From assembly GCA_964242305.1 (NCBI GenBank), contig CAXTBB010000017.1, forward strand, positions 1-64,000: a stretch of DNA of 64,000 nt, read 5' to 3'. Origin of the DNA: DATLGB01 sp964242305 (GTDB lineage: Bacteria; Actinomycetota; Thermoleophilia; Solirubrobacterales; Solirubrobacteraceae). The notes beneath the pieces are model-generated. The model searched no databases. It was not told the origin of the DNA and worked only from the letters and a program-made list of their open reading frames with translations. Shown in pieces: positions 8,844 through 18,070 of this stretch. Made by a program: the position numbers and the translations under genes. Within the stretch, counting starts at the first letter, position 1; every line of letters begins with the position of its first letter.

Positions 8844-10573
8844 TTCACCCAGGCCTGATCGATCATGAAGCGGCCGGTGACGGACGGGTTGAACTGGTAG
8901 TTGCCCACGCGGGCGGACACGAAGTCGAGCTTGCTGGCCACGAACAGCGGCACCTGGACGGCCTTGTCGGTGACCGCCTTGTCGATGTCGGCCCACAGCG
9001 GGTCGGCGGCGTCGGGGTCCGTCGTCTGCACCTGTCTGGCGTGCTGGGTCAGCTTGTCGATGGCCGGGTCGCAGAACTCCGACAGGTTCGGGCTGGCCGT
9101 CGAGTTGGGCGTGAAGCCGCCGCACCCGACCGAGACGTCGAGGAAGTTGCCCGCCGCCGCGTAGTCCGGCGACCAGTAGGTCAGGGAGATCTGCGGCTTG
9201 TTGCGCGAGTCCTGGACGTAGGAGTACTCGACCGAGCTGGCCAGCGTCTTCAGCGACGCCTTGTAGCCGAGGTCGCGCAGGAGCGAGACGACGTACAGGG
9301 AGATGTTCTTGGTGGTGTCGTCGGGCGTCGAGATGACCGCGACCTTCTGGCCCTTCGTCCCGGACTCGGCCACGAGCTGCTTGGCCTTGGCGAGGTCCGG
9401 CGCCGTCCACTTCCCGCTGCCCGGGTTGGCGGTGTACGGGCAGTAGGCCTTGTAGCCGGGGAAGTTCGGGGGCAGCGTCTGGCAGGTCGCCGAGGCCAGG
9501 CGGGGCCCGCCGAAGAGCGCGATGATGGCCTTGCGATCGACCGCAAAGTTGAGCGCCTGGCGCACCTTGACGTTGTCGAACGGCGCCACCCGCGTGTTGG
9601 TCGCCAGCGAGTAGACCTGCGTCGTCGGGTTGATGTGCACCTGCGACGGATACTTGGTGGCGAGGTCGTTGAGCCGGTCGGCCGGCGGGATGTCGTAGAT
9701 GAAGTCCGCCTGGCCCTTCTCCACCTGCGTCGTCTCGTCCTCCAGCGGCAGGCCGAGCTTCATCACGATCCGGTCCGGATAGCCGTCGGGCTGCGCCTCG
9801 GCCGACCACTGCTTGAAGTGCGGGTTGCGCACGAAGGTCATCGCGCGGTCCGGCTTGTAGGACTTGATCATGTACGGGCCGGTGGCCGGCAGTGGGTTGG
9901 TTCCGGTGTCGCGGTTCGGCGTCCCCGCGGGCACGACCCAGCCGAAAGGCGAGGCCAGCTTCTGGAGGAAGTCGGGATCGGGCCCCGTGAGGTGGAAGGT
10001 GACCGTGCCGGCGGCGTCGTCGGCGACCACGCCCTTGGACAGGTCGCAGGCCTTCGGCTTCTTCAGGCACGCCTTGCCGCCGACGAGGCCTGAGAAGAAG
10101 CCCGTGCCGGGACCGGGCACCTTGAACTCGCGCGTGTACGTGTACGCGAAGTCGCTCGGCTTGACCTCGCGGCCCGTGGAGAACGTCACGCCCTTGCGGA
10201 CGGTGACGACGTAGGTCTTGCCCCCGTCCGTCGGCTTGGGGATGGCGGTGGCGAGGTCGGGGACGAGGTCGTTGCCGGCCGCGCCGCCGACCTGCCGGTA
10301 GGCGAGCAGCCCGTCGCTGGTCATGCGCAGGACGAACCAGTTCTGGTCGTAGTCGACGGCGGTGTCGATCGAGCTGCCCGCGCCGCTCCACTGCATGATC
10401 AGCGTGCCGCCGCGGTGCGGCGACCCGATGGCGCCGCCGGGCTTCGCGCCGCCCGAGCCGTTCGTGCCGGTGGTGGACGTGCCGCCGCCGGACCCGCCTC
10501 CGCCTCCGCAGCCGGCGGCGACCAGGACGATGACCGCCGTCAGTAGGGACGCGGTCGCGGGGCGGCGTTTCAC
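8840..10573 (-). CDS. Lipoprotein substrate-binding protein of peptide ABC importer (SBP_bac_5)
   Basis: A 577-residue extracytoplasmic binding protein. It begins with a basic n-region, a hydrophobic stretch and a lipobox VAAGC (Cys about residue 22), followed by a Gly/Ser/Thr-rich linker. Family 5 motifs are clear: 'LVPDLATAIPKPTDGGKTYVVTVRKGVTFSTG' region, 'VRQALNFAVDRKAII' and 'SYVQDSRNKPQISLTYWSPDY'. The family binds peptides, nickel or opines; here the neighbouring peptidases favour peptides. GTG 10573 overlaps the M28 peptidase stop. Confidence 0.92.
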   Translation of the reverse strand: MKRRPATASLLTAVIVLVAAGCGGGGGSGGGTSTTGTNGSGGAKPGGAIGSPHRGGTLIMQWSGAGSSIDTAVDYDQNWFVLRMTSDGLLAYRQVGGAAGNDLVPDLATAIPKPTDGGKTYVVTVRKGVTFSTGREVKPSDFAYTYTREFKVPGPGTGFFSGLVGGKACLKKPKACDLSKGVVADDAAGTVTFHLTGPDPDFLQKLASPFGWVVPAGTPNRDTGTNPLPATGPYMIKSYKPDRAMTFVRNPHFKQWSAEAQPDGYPDRIVMKLGLPLEDETTQVEKGQADFIYDIPPADRLNDLATKYPSQVHINPTTQVYSLATNTRVAPFDNVKVRQALNFAVDRKAIIALFGGPRLASATCQTLPPNFPGYKAYCPYTANPGSGKWTAPDLAKAKQLVAESGTKGQKVAVISTPDDTTKNISLYVVSLLRDLGYKASLKTLASSVEYSYVQDSRNKPQISLTYWSPDYAAAGNFLDVSVGCGGFTPNSTASPNLSEFCDPAIDKLTQHARQVQTTDPDAADPLWADIDKAVTDKAVQVPLFVASKLDFVSARVGNYQFNPSVTGRFMIDQAWVK

Positions 10574-12471
10574 GGGGTCTCCAGGGGTTCGGGGTCGAGG
10601 GCGCGGATCATGGCGTCGGTGCGGCGTCGCAGCTCGGCGCGGGCGGTGTCGCGGTGCGCGCGCAGCGATCGCTCCAGCCACGGGCCCGACGGACGGGCAC
10701 CGGCCTCGCCGCGCAGGGTGGCGAGCTCGGCCCACAGGTCGGGGCTGGCGGTGACGTGGCTGGCGCGCGCCCACGACAGGCGCTCGGCGCCGGGGGCGCG
10801 GCGGGCCTCGCAGGTGGCGAAGGCAGCGGCCGAGACGATGCGGGTCAGTCGGTTGGCGCCGACCTGCTCGAGCGCCTTGATCGCGGCGCGCTCGTCGCCT
10901 TCTTCGAGGGCCAGCAGCGCGGTGTCGAGCCCGGCGGCGTCGGCGGCGGCCTGCGCGTGCGGGTAGGCGACGTCCCCGTGGGCGTCGACCGCGTGCAGGC
11001 CGCGCCCGGACGCGGTGAAGGGACGGCGCCCGCGGACCGCGCCGCGCCGGCGGGCGGCCGAGGCCAGCGCCTCGCCGTCGGGGCCGAGCTCGCCGGCCGC
11101 CTTGGCCAGGTGCCGCGTGCGGGCGCGGTGGTCGTGGATGGCGTCGGGATCGGCGTCGGCTTCGAGCAGCAGCAGCGTGTAGGCGCGGACCACGCGGGCG
11201 AGGTGCTCGAAGTCGACGATCGCCGGTGTGTCGAACGGCGTGTGGTACGCGCTGCGCCGGAAGGCCGTCTCCCACGCGTAGGTGGCGACGCCCGGCACGC
11301 CCGAGACGAGGTAGGGCCACTGCTCCGTGCCGGTGACCGGCGGCCCGACGCGCCACCCGGCGCTCAGCCAGCCCTCCGCGTCGGCCGTCCGGCAGGCCGA
11401 GCGGGCCCACCGCGTCAGCTCCACGGGCGCTTCCACGATCGTGCGCAGGCCGGGGTGGCCGCTGGCCTCCAGGCACAGGTGGAACGGCGAGGCCGACCAG
11501 TCGGGATGCGTCTCGGAGACCTGCGCCCACGCGCCGCGGCACCAGTCGTAGAGCGTGTGCGTCAGCCCGTACTCCTCGGCCGTGCGCGAGGTGAAGGCGA
11601 GGGGGTGCCGCGGCCGGTGGCCGAGCTCGATCAGCCCCTCGGCGATGGCCAGCAGCGCCGCCACGCCCGTGGCGTTGTCGAAGGCGGCGCGGAACCATCC
11701 GTCGTGGTGGGCGCCGATGACGATCGGCGGCGCGTCCGGGTCGGCGCCGGCGCCGTCGAGGTAGCCGACGACGTTGGCGCCCGGCGCGTCGCGCGTGCGG
11801 TCGACGGCGACGGTCAGGGTGCCCGTGAGGGCGCTCGCGCGCAGCTGCGCCCGGAGCGCGGCGGCGTCCTCCGCGGCGACGGTCAGCACGGGCGGGGCGC
11901 CGGCGTGCCAGGCCGAGTCGAAGCTGCCGACGGCGCCCGGCGCCTGGTAGAAGGGCCCGCCGTCGGCGCAGGCCAGGACGATCCCGGCGGCGCCGCGCAT
12001 CCCGAGCTCGAGGGCGATGTCGGCGGGCGCAACCCCGAGCCATTGCCAGTTCAGCAGCGCGATCCGGCCCGCGACGTCGAGGCGGTCCAGGCGCCGCCGG
12101 TCGCCGGCGCCGACGTTGACCAGGCGCGCGTGCACGCCGCCTGCGGGCGTGCCGGGCGCGCCGCCGAGGGAAGCGCCGCCGACCCGGCGGCCGCCGTCCA
12201 GCACGAGCGCGCACTCGCCCAGCCGCCAGGCGTCGACGGCCACGTCCTCGACGGCGACGCGGGTCAGGCCGGCGTCGCGCATCCGGCCGGCGACCAGTGC
12301 GGCGACCGCGCGGTCCTCGGGGGTGCCCGTCACGCGGAAGCCGTCCGGCCGCGAGCCGATCGCACTGAGCGCCTCGACCAGCTCGCGCATCCGGGCCGGG
12401 TCGACCGGTAGCTCGCGCGCGCGCTCGAGCGCGTCCTGGCGGCGCGCGGTCCGGGTCGCGGTCGTCGTCAC
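10570..12471 (-). CDS. M28-family zinc aminopeptidase/carboxypeptidase-like
   Basis: A 633-residue protein with a PA-like insertion followed by an M28 peptidase core. Zinc-ligand and catalytic segments are visible: GAHHDGW (first His/Asp), FDNATGVAALL (bridging Asp), SRTAEEYG (catalytic Glu pair) and AYHTPFDTP (last His). No signal peptide is seen, so it is probably cytoplasmic and cleaves imported peptides; the C-terminal third resembles no domain I recognise. GTG start at 12471 overlaps the regulator stop (GTGA). It is the second gene of the operon. Confidence 0.85.
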   Translation of the reverse strand: MTTTATRTARRQDALERARELPVDPARMRELVEALSAIGSRPDGFRVTGTPEDRAVAALVAGRMRDAGLTRVAVEDVAVDAWRLGECALVLDGGRRVGGASLGGAPGTPAGGVHARLVNVGAGDRRRLDRLDVAGRIALLNWQWLGVAPADIALELGMRGAAGIVLACADGGPFYQAPGAVGSFDSAWHAGAPPVLTVAAEDAAALRAQLRASALTGTLTVAVDRTRDAPGANVVGYLDGAGADPDAPPIVIGAHHDGWFRAAFDNATGVAALLAIAEGLIELGHRPRHPLAFTSRTAEEYGLTHTLYDWCRGAWAQVSETHPDWSASPFHLCLEASGHPGLRTIVEAPVELTRWARSACRTADAEGWLSAGWRVGPPVTGTEQWPYLVSGVPGVATYAWETAFRRSAYHTPFDTPAIVDFEHLARVVRAYTLLLLEADADPDAIHDHRARTRHLAKAAGELGPDGEALASAARRRGAVRGRRPFTASGRGLHAVDAHGDVAYPHAQAAADAAGLDTALLALEEGDERAAIKALEQVGANRLTRIVSAAAFATCEARRAPGAERLSWARASHVTASPDLWAELATLRGEAGARPSGPWLERSLRAHRDTARAELRRRTDAMIRALDPEPLETP

Positions 12472-13088
12472 CGGGCGCTCCGCTCAGGCCCGAACAGCGT
12501 CCGGCTCCAGGCGTCGCCCTCGCCGCCGGCCTCCGGGATGGTGTCGGCCCAGACGCTGACGCACGGGGCGTCGCTGACGGCGGCGAACGTGTGCGGCTGC
12601 GGGCTCTGGAACCAGATGCCGTCACCCGGACCGAGGCGGTAGGCGCTGCCGGCGACGACGACGTCCATCTCGCCGCTGAGCACCAGCCCGGCCTCCTCGC
12701 CGGGGTGGCCGACGACCTCGCGGACGGGCGCGTCGCCCGGTTCGAGGTGCAGGACGAAGAGGTCGATCGTACGCCGCGGGCTGACGGCGATCGCCTCGTA
12801 GCGGAAGCGCTCGAACTCCACCCGGGTGCGGTCGCCGGAACGCGTCACCTCGACGGTCCCCGCCCGCTCGTTGGCGAAGAAGTCGAACAGCGACGCCTTC
12901 AGCGCGCCGCCGAGCTGCCACAGCGTGCCCAGCGACGGCTCGCTCTTGCCCAGCTCGATCTGGCTCAGCGCGGACGGGCTGACCCCGATGCGCTCGGCGA
13001 GGGCCACCAGCGTCAGCCCCTGCTCGAGGCGCAGCTCGCGGACGTGCCGGCCGAGCTTGAGCCGCAGCTCGTCATCCAGTCCGCTCAC
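12468..13088 (-). CDS. XRE-family regulator with C-terminal cupin domain
   Basis: A 206-residue regulator. Residues about 8-65 form a helix-turn-helix (LTLVALAERIGVSPSALSQIELGKSEPS) and residues about 110-185 a cupin_2 barrel (VGHPGEEAGLVLSGEMDVVVAG, PGDGIWFQSPQPHTF), the arrangement of PuuR-like regulators that sense small metabolites. It is the first gene of the nine-gene operon and faces the M20 peptidase. A strong sigma70-like promoter and two identical-type inverted repeats lie directly upstream, so autoregulation is likely. GTG start gives a leader of about 48 nt. Confidence 0.88.
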   Translation of the reverse strand: MSGLDDELRLKLGRHVRELRLEQGLTLVALAERIGVSPSALSQIELGKSEPSLGTLWQLGGALKASLFDFFANERAGTVEVTRSGDRTRVEFERFRYEAIAVSPRRTIDLFVLHLEPGDAPVREVVGHPGEEAGLVLSGEMDVVVAGSAYRLGPGDGIWFQSPQPHTFAAVSDAPCVSVWADTIPEAGGEGDAWSRTLFGPERSAR

Positions 13089-13121
13089 GGGTCGCAGGAT
13101 GGTCCGAGGGGTGGCAATTCA

Positions 13122-13136
13122 TGAAGCAATGCTTCA
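13122..13136. promoter_or_regulatory. Inverted-repeat operator 1 (TGAAGC-N3-GCTTCA)
   Basis: TGAAGCAATGCTTCA is a perfect inverted repeat with 6-bp arms. It sits at the predicted transcription start of the XRE-cupin gene. A second copy with the same arms and the same right flank (CAAG) lies 66 bp away, centre to centre. The pair brackets the regulator promoter. Confidence 0.7.
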
Positions 13137-14415
13137 AGATCGATCCTACGTGACCGGCCCGACGCCTGTCAACGCGGCAAGTGCAGATGAAGCGACGCTT
13201 CAAGCGGTGCTCGACGCGATCGACCCCGCTGCGCTGGCGGCCGACGTCGCGCGGCTCGTGCGGGCGGCCAGCCCGACTGGCGCCGAACGCCCCGCGCTCG
13301 AGGCGCTGGGGGGCATCGCCGCCGAGCACGGCCTGGACGCGCGCCTCGACACCTACGACCTCGACGCGCTGCGGGCGGCGCCCGGCTACCCCGGCGAGGA
13401 GGTGGCCCGCGACGATCTGCTGGGCCTCGCCGTCACCCTTCCCGGCGCGGGTCCTCGCCGGCTGTGCCTGAACGGGCACCTCGACGTCGTGCCGCCGGGC
13501 TCCGAGCCCTGGGCGCACCCGCCGTTCGCCGGCGTCGTGACGGACGACCGGGTGCACGGCTGCGGCGCCCTGGACATGAAGGGCGGGGTCGTCGCCGCCC
13601 TGCACGCGATGAGCGCGGCGCACCGCGTCCTGGGCCGGCCGGCCGCCGAGGTCGTCCTGCACGCCGTCAGCTCGGAGGAGGACGGCGGGCTCGGGACGTT
13701 CGCCGCCCTGGAGGCCGACGCGCGCTTCGACGCGTGCCTGATCCCCGAGCCGACGGCGTTCGACGTGGTCGTCGCCCACGGCGGGGCGCTCACCTTCACC
13801 GGCACGGTGCGCGGCGTCAGCGCCCACGCCGCCGTCCGCCTGGAGGGAACGTCGGCCATCGACCGCTACCTGCCGGTGCACGCGGCGCTCGCCGAGCTCG
13901 AGCGCGCCGTCAACGCCGCCGTCGAGCATCCGCTCATGGCCCGCCTCGAGCTTCCCTACCCGCTGCTGGTCGGCCGCGTGAGCGCCGGGCGCTGGTCCAG
14001 CCAGGTGCCCGACGAGCTCACGTTCGAGGGGCGCCTCGGGGTGGCGGTCGGCGCGGACCTCGCCGGGGCGCGCGCGGCGCTCGAGGCAACCGTCGCCGCC
14101 GCCGACGATGGCCACGGCCCGCCGATCGAGATCCGCTGGCACGGCGGCCAGTTCGCGCCCGCGCAGACGCCCGCCGACGACCCGTTCGTCGCGCTCGTGC
14201 ACGCCGCCGCACGCGCGCAGTGCAGCCCGGCGTCCGCGCTCGCCGGCGTCTCCTACGGCGCCGACATGCGCCACTTCTGCGCCCACGGCATCCCCTGCGT
14301 CATGCTCGGGACGCCCGGGCTGGAGCGCGCGCACGCCGCCGACGAGTGGGTGTCCGTCGCCGACCTCGTGCGCGTGGCGCGCGCCATCGCCCAGGTCCTG
14401 GTCCGCTTCGGCTGA
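13129..14415 (+). CDS. M20-family metallopeptidase (ArgE/DapE type)
   Basis: A peptidase of about 400-428 residues. Metal-binding and catalytic segments are present: LNGHLDVVPPG (His, Asp), GCGALDMKGG (bridging Asp), SSEEDGG (catalytic Glu and ligand) and the C-terminal RAHAADEWV His, with a dimerisation (lid) domain between. The family deacylates or hydrolyses small peptides and N-acyl amino acids in the cytoplasm. The frame is open back to 12826, but that part is antisense to the regulator. In-frame starts are ATG 13129, GTG 13150 and GTG 13207; I use the only ATG. It is divergent from, and probably co-regulated with, the peptide-import operon. Confidence 0.85.
   Translation: MLQDRSYVTGPTPVNAASADEATLQAVLDAIDPAALAADVARLVRAASPTGAERPALEALGGIAAEHGLDARLDTYDLDALRAAPGYPGEEVARDDLLGLAVTLPGAGPRRLCLNGHLDVVPPGSEPWAHPPFAGVVTDDRVHGCGALDMKGGVVAALHAMSAAHRVLGRPAAEVVLHAVSSEEDGGLGTFAALEADARFDACLIPEPTAFDVVVAHGGALTFTGTVRGVSAHAAVRLEGTSAIDRYLPVHAALAELERAVNAAVEHPLMARLELPYPLLVGRVSAGRWSSQVPDELTFEGRLGVAVGADLAGARAALEATVAAADDGHGPPIEIRWHGGQFAPAQTPADDPFVALVHAAARAQCSPASALAGVSYGADMRHFCAHGIPCVMLGTPGLERAHAADEWVSVADLVRVARAIAQVLVRFG
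13143..13172 (-). promoter_or_regulatory. Promoter of the XRE-cupin operon
   Basis: On the minus strand a perfect -35 TTGACA (13167-13172) is followed after 18 bp by TAGGAT (13143-13148). This is the best consensus promoter in the window. The expected start point is near 13136, inside operator 1. Confidence 0.7.
13188..13202. promoter_or_regulatory. Inverted-repeat operator 2 (TGAAGC-N3-GCTTCA)
   Basis: TGAAGCGACGCTTCA repeats the arms of operator 1 and lies upstream of the -35 of the regulator promoter. It falls within the early codons of the M20 peptidase if translation starts at ATG 13129, or upstream of it if GTG 13207 is used. Binding here could control the divergent gene or support looping between the two sites. 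Confidence 0.65.
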
Positions 14416-14417
14416 GC

Positions 14418-16028
14418 TCACCCCGGCCGGCCGCTGCCCACCGGCACGTCGGCCAGGATCGCCTGGGCCGCGTTGCGCCCGTTGAGGGCGATCACGCTGC
14501 CGCCAGGGTGGGTCGCGGCGCCGCAGAAGTAGAAGCCGTCGACCGGGGTGCGCGGGGTGAGCCGGTGCTCCCACATCTGGTCGGGGGTGACCTCGCCCTG
14601 GAAGATGTTGCCGCCGGTCAGCCCGATGCGCTCCTCGATGTCGGGCGGCCCGAGCACCTCGTGGTGCTCGATCGTCTCGGTGAAGCCCGGGGCGAAGCGC
14701 TCGATCAGCGAGATGAACTGCTGCGCGACCTCGCCGCGGCGCTCGTCCCACGTCCCCGACGCGAGCTCGTAGGGCGCGTACTGGCCGAAGACGCTGAGCA
14801 GGTGGTGGCCCTCGGGAGCGGGGGAAGGGTCGTACCCGGTCTGCAGGTAGATCTCGCCGAACCCGACCGCCGGCTCGCCGCGGTCGCAGGCCTCGAAGCA
14901 GCGCTGCGCCTCCTCGAGGCCGCCCGTCACGTCGACGGTGGCGAACGACGGGAACCGCTGGCCGCGCGCCGCCGCCCACTCCGGCGGCCGGCTCAGCGCG
15001 GCGTTGAACTTGACCACGGGGCTGCGCACCTTCCACGCCTCCAGCCGCTGCTGGTAATCGGCCGGGACGTCCTGGCCGTCCAGCATCCGCAGCGCGACCT
15101 TCGGGTCGGCGTTGCAGACGACGGTGGGCGCGTGGATGGCGGTGCCGTCCTCGAGCACGACGCCCTCGCCCGGGACGACCTGGGCGACCGGCACGCCGCA
15201 GGCCAGCACCGCGCCGGCCTCCTGGGCCGCGTCCGCGATGGCGAAGGAGATCATCCCCATGCCGCCCTTCACGTACCCCCACACGGGACCCTGGCCCTCC
15301 AGGTCGCCCTGGTAGTGCATGAGCTTGATCGACGCCGTGCCCGGGTCCTTCGGCCCGCCGTACGCGGCGATCACGCCCTGGCCGAACAGCGCGTCCTTCA
15401 GGCGCTGGTCGCTCATGTAGTCGTCGAGCACCTCGGCGATGGACGCCGTGAAGACGATGTCGAGCATCGTCTGCTCGCCGCGCAGCAGGTCCTCGATCTC
15501 CTCGCGAGTGGGCGTGTCGCCCTGCCACGAGTCGCGGGCGCCCGTGCGCAGGCGCTTGCGGATCTCGTCGAAGACGTGCTCGTAGGCCCAGTAGCCGTCG
15601 CTGTCGGCCTTGGAGACGCCGAGGGCGTCGAGGTCGGCCTGCGTGCGCGCGTCGTCGAGCCACTGGCCGAAGGACGTCCCGTCCTCGAACGGGACCCACA
15701 GGTTCGGGTCGGCGACGTAGCACTCGTAGCCGCGGCGCTTGAGGTCGAGCTCGTCGATGACGGTCTGGTCGAGCAGGCCGACGACGTAGGCGCAGGGACT
15801 GACGGAGAAGCGGTCGTCGTCGAACGGGCGCTCGAGCGTGCAGGCGCCGCCGAGGCGCTCGCGACGCTCGAGCACGAGGACGTCCTGGCCCGCCTTGGCC
15901 AGGTAGGCGGCGGCGGTCAGGCCGTTGTGGCCGCCGCCGACGACGATGGCGTCCCACCGGCGCCCCGCGAGCTCCGCGACCGGCGCGGGCAGGCCGACCT
16001 CTCCGAGTTGGGCGGCGATCCGGTTCAT
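14418..16028 (-). CDS. Phytoene-desaturase-like FAD oxidoreductase
   Basis: A 536-residue flavoprotein of the NAD(P)/FAD-dependent, phytoene dehydrogenase-related family (COG1233). The dinucleotide motif VVGGGHNGLTAAAYLAKAG lies at about residues 29-47, followed by VLERRERLGGACTLE; the C-terminus has 'GFYFCGAATHPGGSVIALNGRNAA', the FAD-closing motif. This group is frequently found outside carotenoid loci, and here there are no carotenoid genes. It is the last of three overlapping genes with an acyl-CoA synthetase and an acyl-CoA dehydrogenase, so it probably oxidises an intermediate of the same pathway. The ATG at 16028 overlaps the upstream stop by 4 nt. A close paralogue lies at 25043-26668. 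Confidence 0.85.
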   Translation of the reverse strand: MNRIAAQLGEVGLPAPVAELAGRRWDAIVVGGGHNGLTAAAYLAKAGQDVLVLERRERLGGACTLERPFDDDRFSVSPCAYVVGLLDQTVIDELDLKRRGYECYVADPNLWVPFEDGTSFGQWLDDARTQADLDALGVSKADSDGYWAYEHVFDEIRKRLRTGARDSWQGDTPTREEIEDLLRGEQTMLDIVFTASIAEVLDDYMSDQRLKDALFGQGVIAAYGGPKDPGTASIKLMHYQGDLEGQGPVWGYVKGGMGMISFAIADAAQEAGAVLACGVPVAQVVPGEGVVLEDGTAIHAPTVVCNADPKVALRMLDGQDVPADYQQRLEAWKVRSPVVKFNAALSRPPEWAAARGQRFPSFATVDVTGGLEEAQRCFEACDRGEPAVGFGEIYLQTGYDPSPAPEGHHLLSVFGQYAPYELASGTWDERRGEVAQQFISLIERFAPGFTETIEHHEVLGPPDIEERIGLTGGNIFQGEVTPDQMWEHRLTPRTPVDGFYFCGAATHPGGSVIALNGRNAAQAILADVPVGSGRPG

Positions 16029-18070
16029 GCGAGCACTCCTTGCTGGGTGGTGGCGGCGACGGCGTCGACGGCGGTGGCGCCGTGGACGTGGGCGATGACG
16101 GGGTTGAGCTCGAGCAGCGCGAGCTCGTGCTCGAGAGCGACGTGAGCGGCGCGCGTGGCGATGGCGGCCGCGGCGGCGAGGTCGGCGCCGGCAGCCACGC
16201 GCGCGCCGCGCAGTCCGCGCAGTGCCGCCTCCGCGTCGCCGGCCGTGACCGGGAGGGGCAGGACCGCGACGTCGTCGAGCAGCTCGGTCCAGGCCCCGCC
16301 GAGCCCGACGACGAGCACCGGGACGAGGGTGTCGGTGCGCACGCTGATCAGCAGCTCGACGCCGGGCAGGGCCATGCGCTCGACCAGCAGGGGCGCGCCG
16401 AAGGCCTGCAGCTCCCCCGCGGCCAGCGCCACCGCGGCCTCCGTATCGAGCGCGAGCCGGACGGCGCCGGCGGCGGCCTTGTGCAGCAGCTCGGCGTCGA
16501 CCACCTTCAGGGCGACGGGACCGCCGAGGTCCCGGAACGCCCGCACGGCCGCCTCGGCGTCGGCGACCACGCGGCCGGCGGGCGCGGCGTGGCCGAGCAG
16601 CGCCTTCACCGCGGGTTCGGTCAGCCAGCCCGCCGGCACGGGCGGGCCGGCGAGGGCGCGCGCGGCGACGGTGCGGATGGCGGCGATGCGGGCGGGGTCC
16701 GGTGCGGGTGCGCCGAGCGCGGCCATCGCGCGCAGCCCGGAGCGCAGGCCGGCGAGGGCGGGCAGGCCGTCGGCGGCGAGGGCGGCGGCACTGGCGTCGG
16801 CGAGCAGCTCGGGCAGCGTCGACGCGACGGCGACCGGCACGGTTCCTGCCCGCGCGCCCGCGCGGACGGCGTCGAGCACCGCCGCCCACGAGCTCGCGGC
16901 GGCGCCGTCCAAACCGGCGGGCTCGTCGTAGAGGACGAGCACGCGGTCGATCGCCGGGTCGGCGGCGAAGGTGGTGACGGCCCGCGCGAGCGCCGCCGGG
17001 TCCTCCCACAGCAGCGACGTGTAGTCGAGCGGGTTGTGGACCGTGGCGGCGGCCGGCAGCAGCTCCGCCAGCGCCGCCTCGGTGCCGGGCCCGAGCGCAG
17101 GCAGGGAAACGCCGAGCGAACCGGCCAGGTCCGCCGCCACGCTCGAGTCCCCGCCCGAGCACGTCATCACGCCGACCCCCGTGCCGCCGACGCGGGCGCG
17201 GCCTCCCGCCGCGAGTGCCTTGGCCAGCTCGAGCAGGTCGTGCGGGTCCTCCGCCCACGCCGCGCCGCACGCCTCGAAGAAGGCGCGCACGGCGCGCTGG
17301 TCGCCGGCGACCGCCCCCGTGTGGGCCCGGGCCGCGGCGGCGCCTGCCGGCGAGGACCCCGCCTTGAGCACCGCGACGCCGACGCCGGCGTTCGCGCACG
17401 CCAGCAGCGCGTCGCACCAGCGCTCCCCGTCCCCGTCGTCCTCGAGGTACAGCGCGATCGATCGGACGCCGTCGAGCCCGGCGATCGCCTCGACGTAGTC
17501 CTCCGCGGTGAGGACCGCCGCGTTGCCGCACGAGACCACGGTGTGCAGGCGCAGCCCGCGCCGGGCGGCGAGCGCGTTGACGGCGACGTTGCCGCTCTGG
17601 GTGACGAGCGCCACGGGGCCCGCCGGCAGAGCGCCCACCTGATCGCCCCACAACGCGAACCCTCCTGCGGGGGACACGATCCCGTTCCCGTTCGGCCCGC
17701 ACACCGGCAGGTCGTGCGCGCGCGCCGCGGCGACCAGCTCCGCCTGGCGGCCGGCCCCGTCGCGGGTCTCGGCGAACCCGGCGGCGAACACCACCGCCCC
17801 GCCGCAGCCGAGCGCGCCGGCCTCGTCGACCACCGCCGCCACCCGCTCGGCCGGCACGGCCACCACGACGGCGTCGACCGCCTCGGGCAGGTCGGCGAGC
17901 GAGGCGAAGGACGGCACGCCGTGCACGGAGGCGCGCCCCGGGTTGACGGCGTAGACGGCGCCGGCGAACCCGCACCGGGCGAGGTTGAGCACCGCCTCGC
18001 TCCCGTACGCGCCGGGGCGCTCAGTGGCGCCGACCACCGCAACGGAGCGGGGAGCCAGCAGCCGCCTCAC
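16025..18070 (-). CDS. ADP-forming acetate/acyl-CoA ligase (fused alpha-beta)
   Basis: A 681-residue NDP-forming acyl-CoA synthetase. Domain order is CoA-binding (SVAVVGATERPGAYG, residues about 9-125), succinyl-CoA-ligase-like (about 140-430) and ATP-grasp (about 460-680). The family's phosphohistidine motif appears as ARAHTGAVAG, and the second ATP-grasp histidine as LLHKAAAGAV. It would interconvert an acyl-CoA, ADP and phosphate with the free acid, CoA and ATP in the cytoplasm. GTG at 18070 overlaps the acyl-CoA dehydrogenase stop (GTGA). The acyl substrate is unknown. Confidence 0.85.
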   Translation of the reverse strand: MRRLLAPRSVAVVGATERPGAYGSEAVLNLARCGFAGAVYAVNPGRASVHGVPSFASLADLPEAVDAVVVAVPAERVAAVVDEAGALGCGGAVVFAAGFAETRDGAGRQAELVAAARAHDLPVCGPNGNGIVSPAGGFALWGDQVGALPAGPVALVTQSGNVAVNALAARRGLRLHTVVSCGNAAVLTAEDYVEAIAGLDGVRSIALYLEDDGDGERWCDALLACANAGVGVAVLKAGSSPAGAAAARAHTGAVAGDQRAVRAFFEACGAAWAEDPHDLLELAKALAAGGRARVGGTGVGVMTCSGGDSSVAADLAGSLGVSLPALGPGTEAALAELLPAAATVHNPLDYTSLLWEDPAALARAVTTFAADPAIDRVLVLYDEPAGLDGAAASSWAAVLDAVRAGARAGTVPVAVASTLPELLADASAAALAADGLPALAGLRSGLRAMAALGAPAPDPARIAAIRTVAARALAGPPVPAGWLTEPAVKALLGHAAPAGRVVADAEAAVRAFRDLGGPVALKVVDAELLHKAAAGAVRLALDTEAAVALAAGELQAFGAPLLVERMALPGVELLISVRTDTLVPVLVVGLGGAWTELLDDVAVLPLPVTAGDAEAALRGLRGARVAAGADLAAAAAIATRAAHVALEHELALLELNPVIAHVHGATAVDAVAATTQQGVLA

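Noticed and set aside
12826..13128. N-terminal extension of the M20 peptidase frame
   Set aside because: It is antisense to the XRE-cupin gene, Ser/Arg-rich, and unlike any peptidase N-terminus; the frame is simply open upstream.
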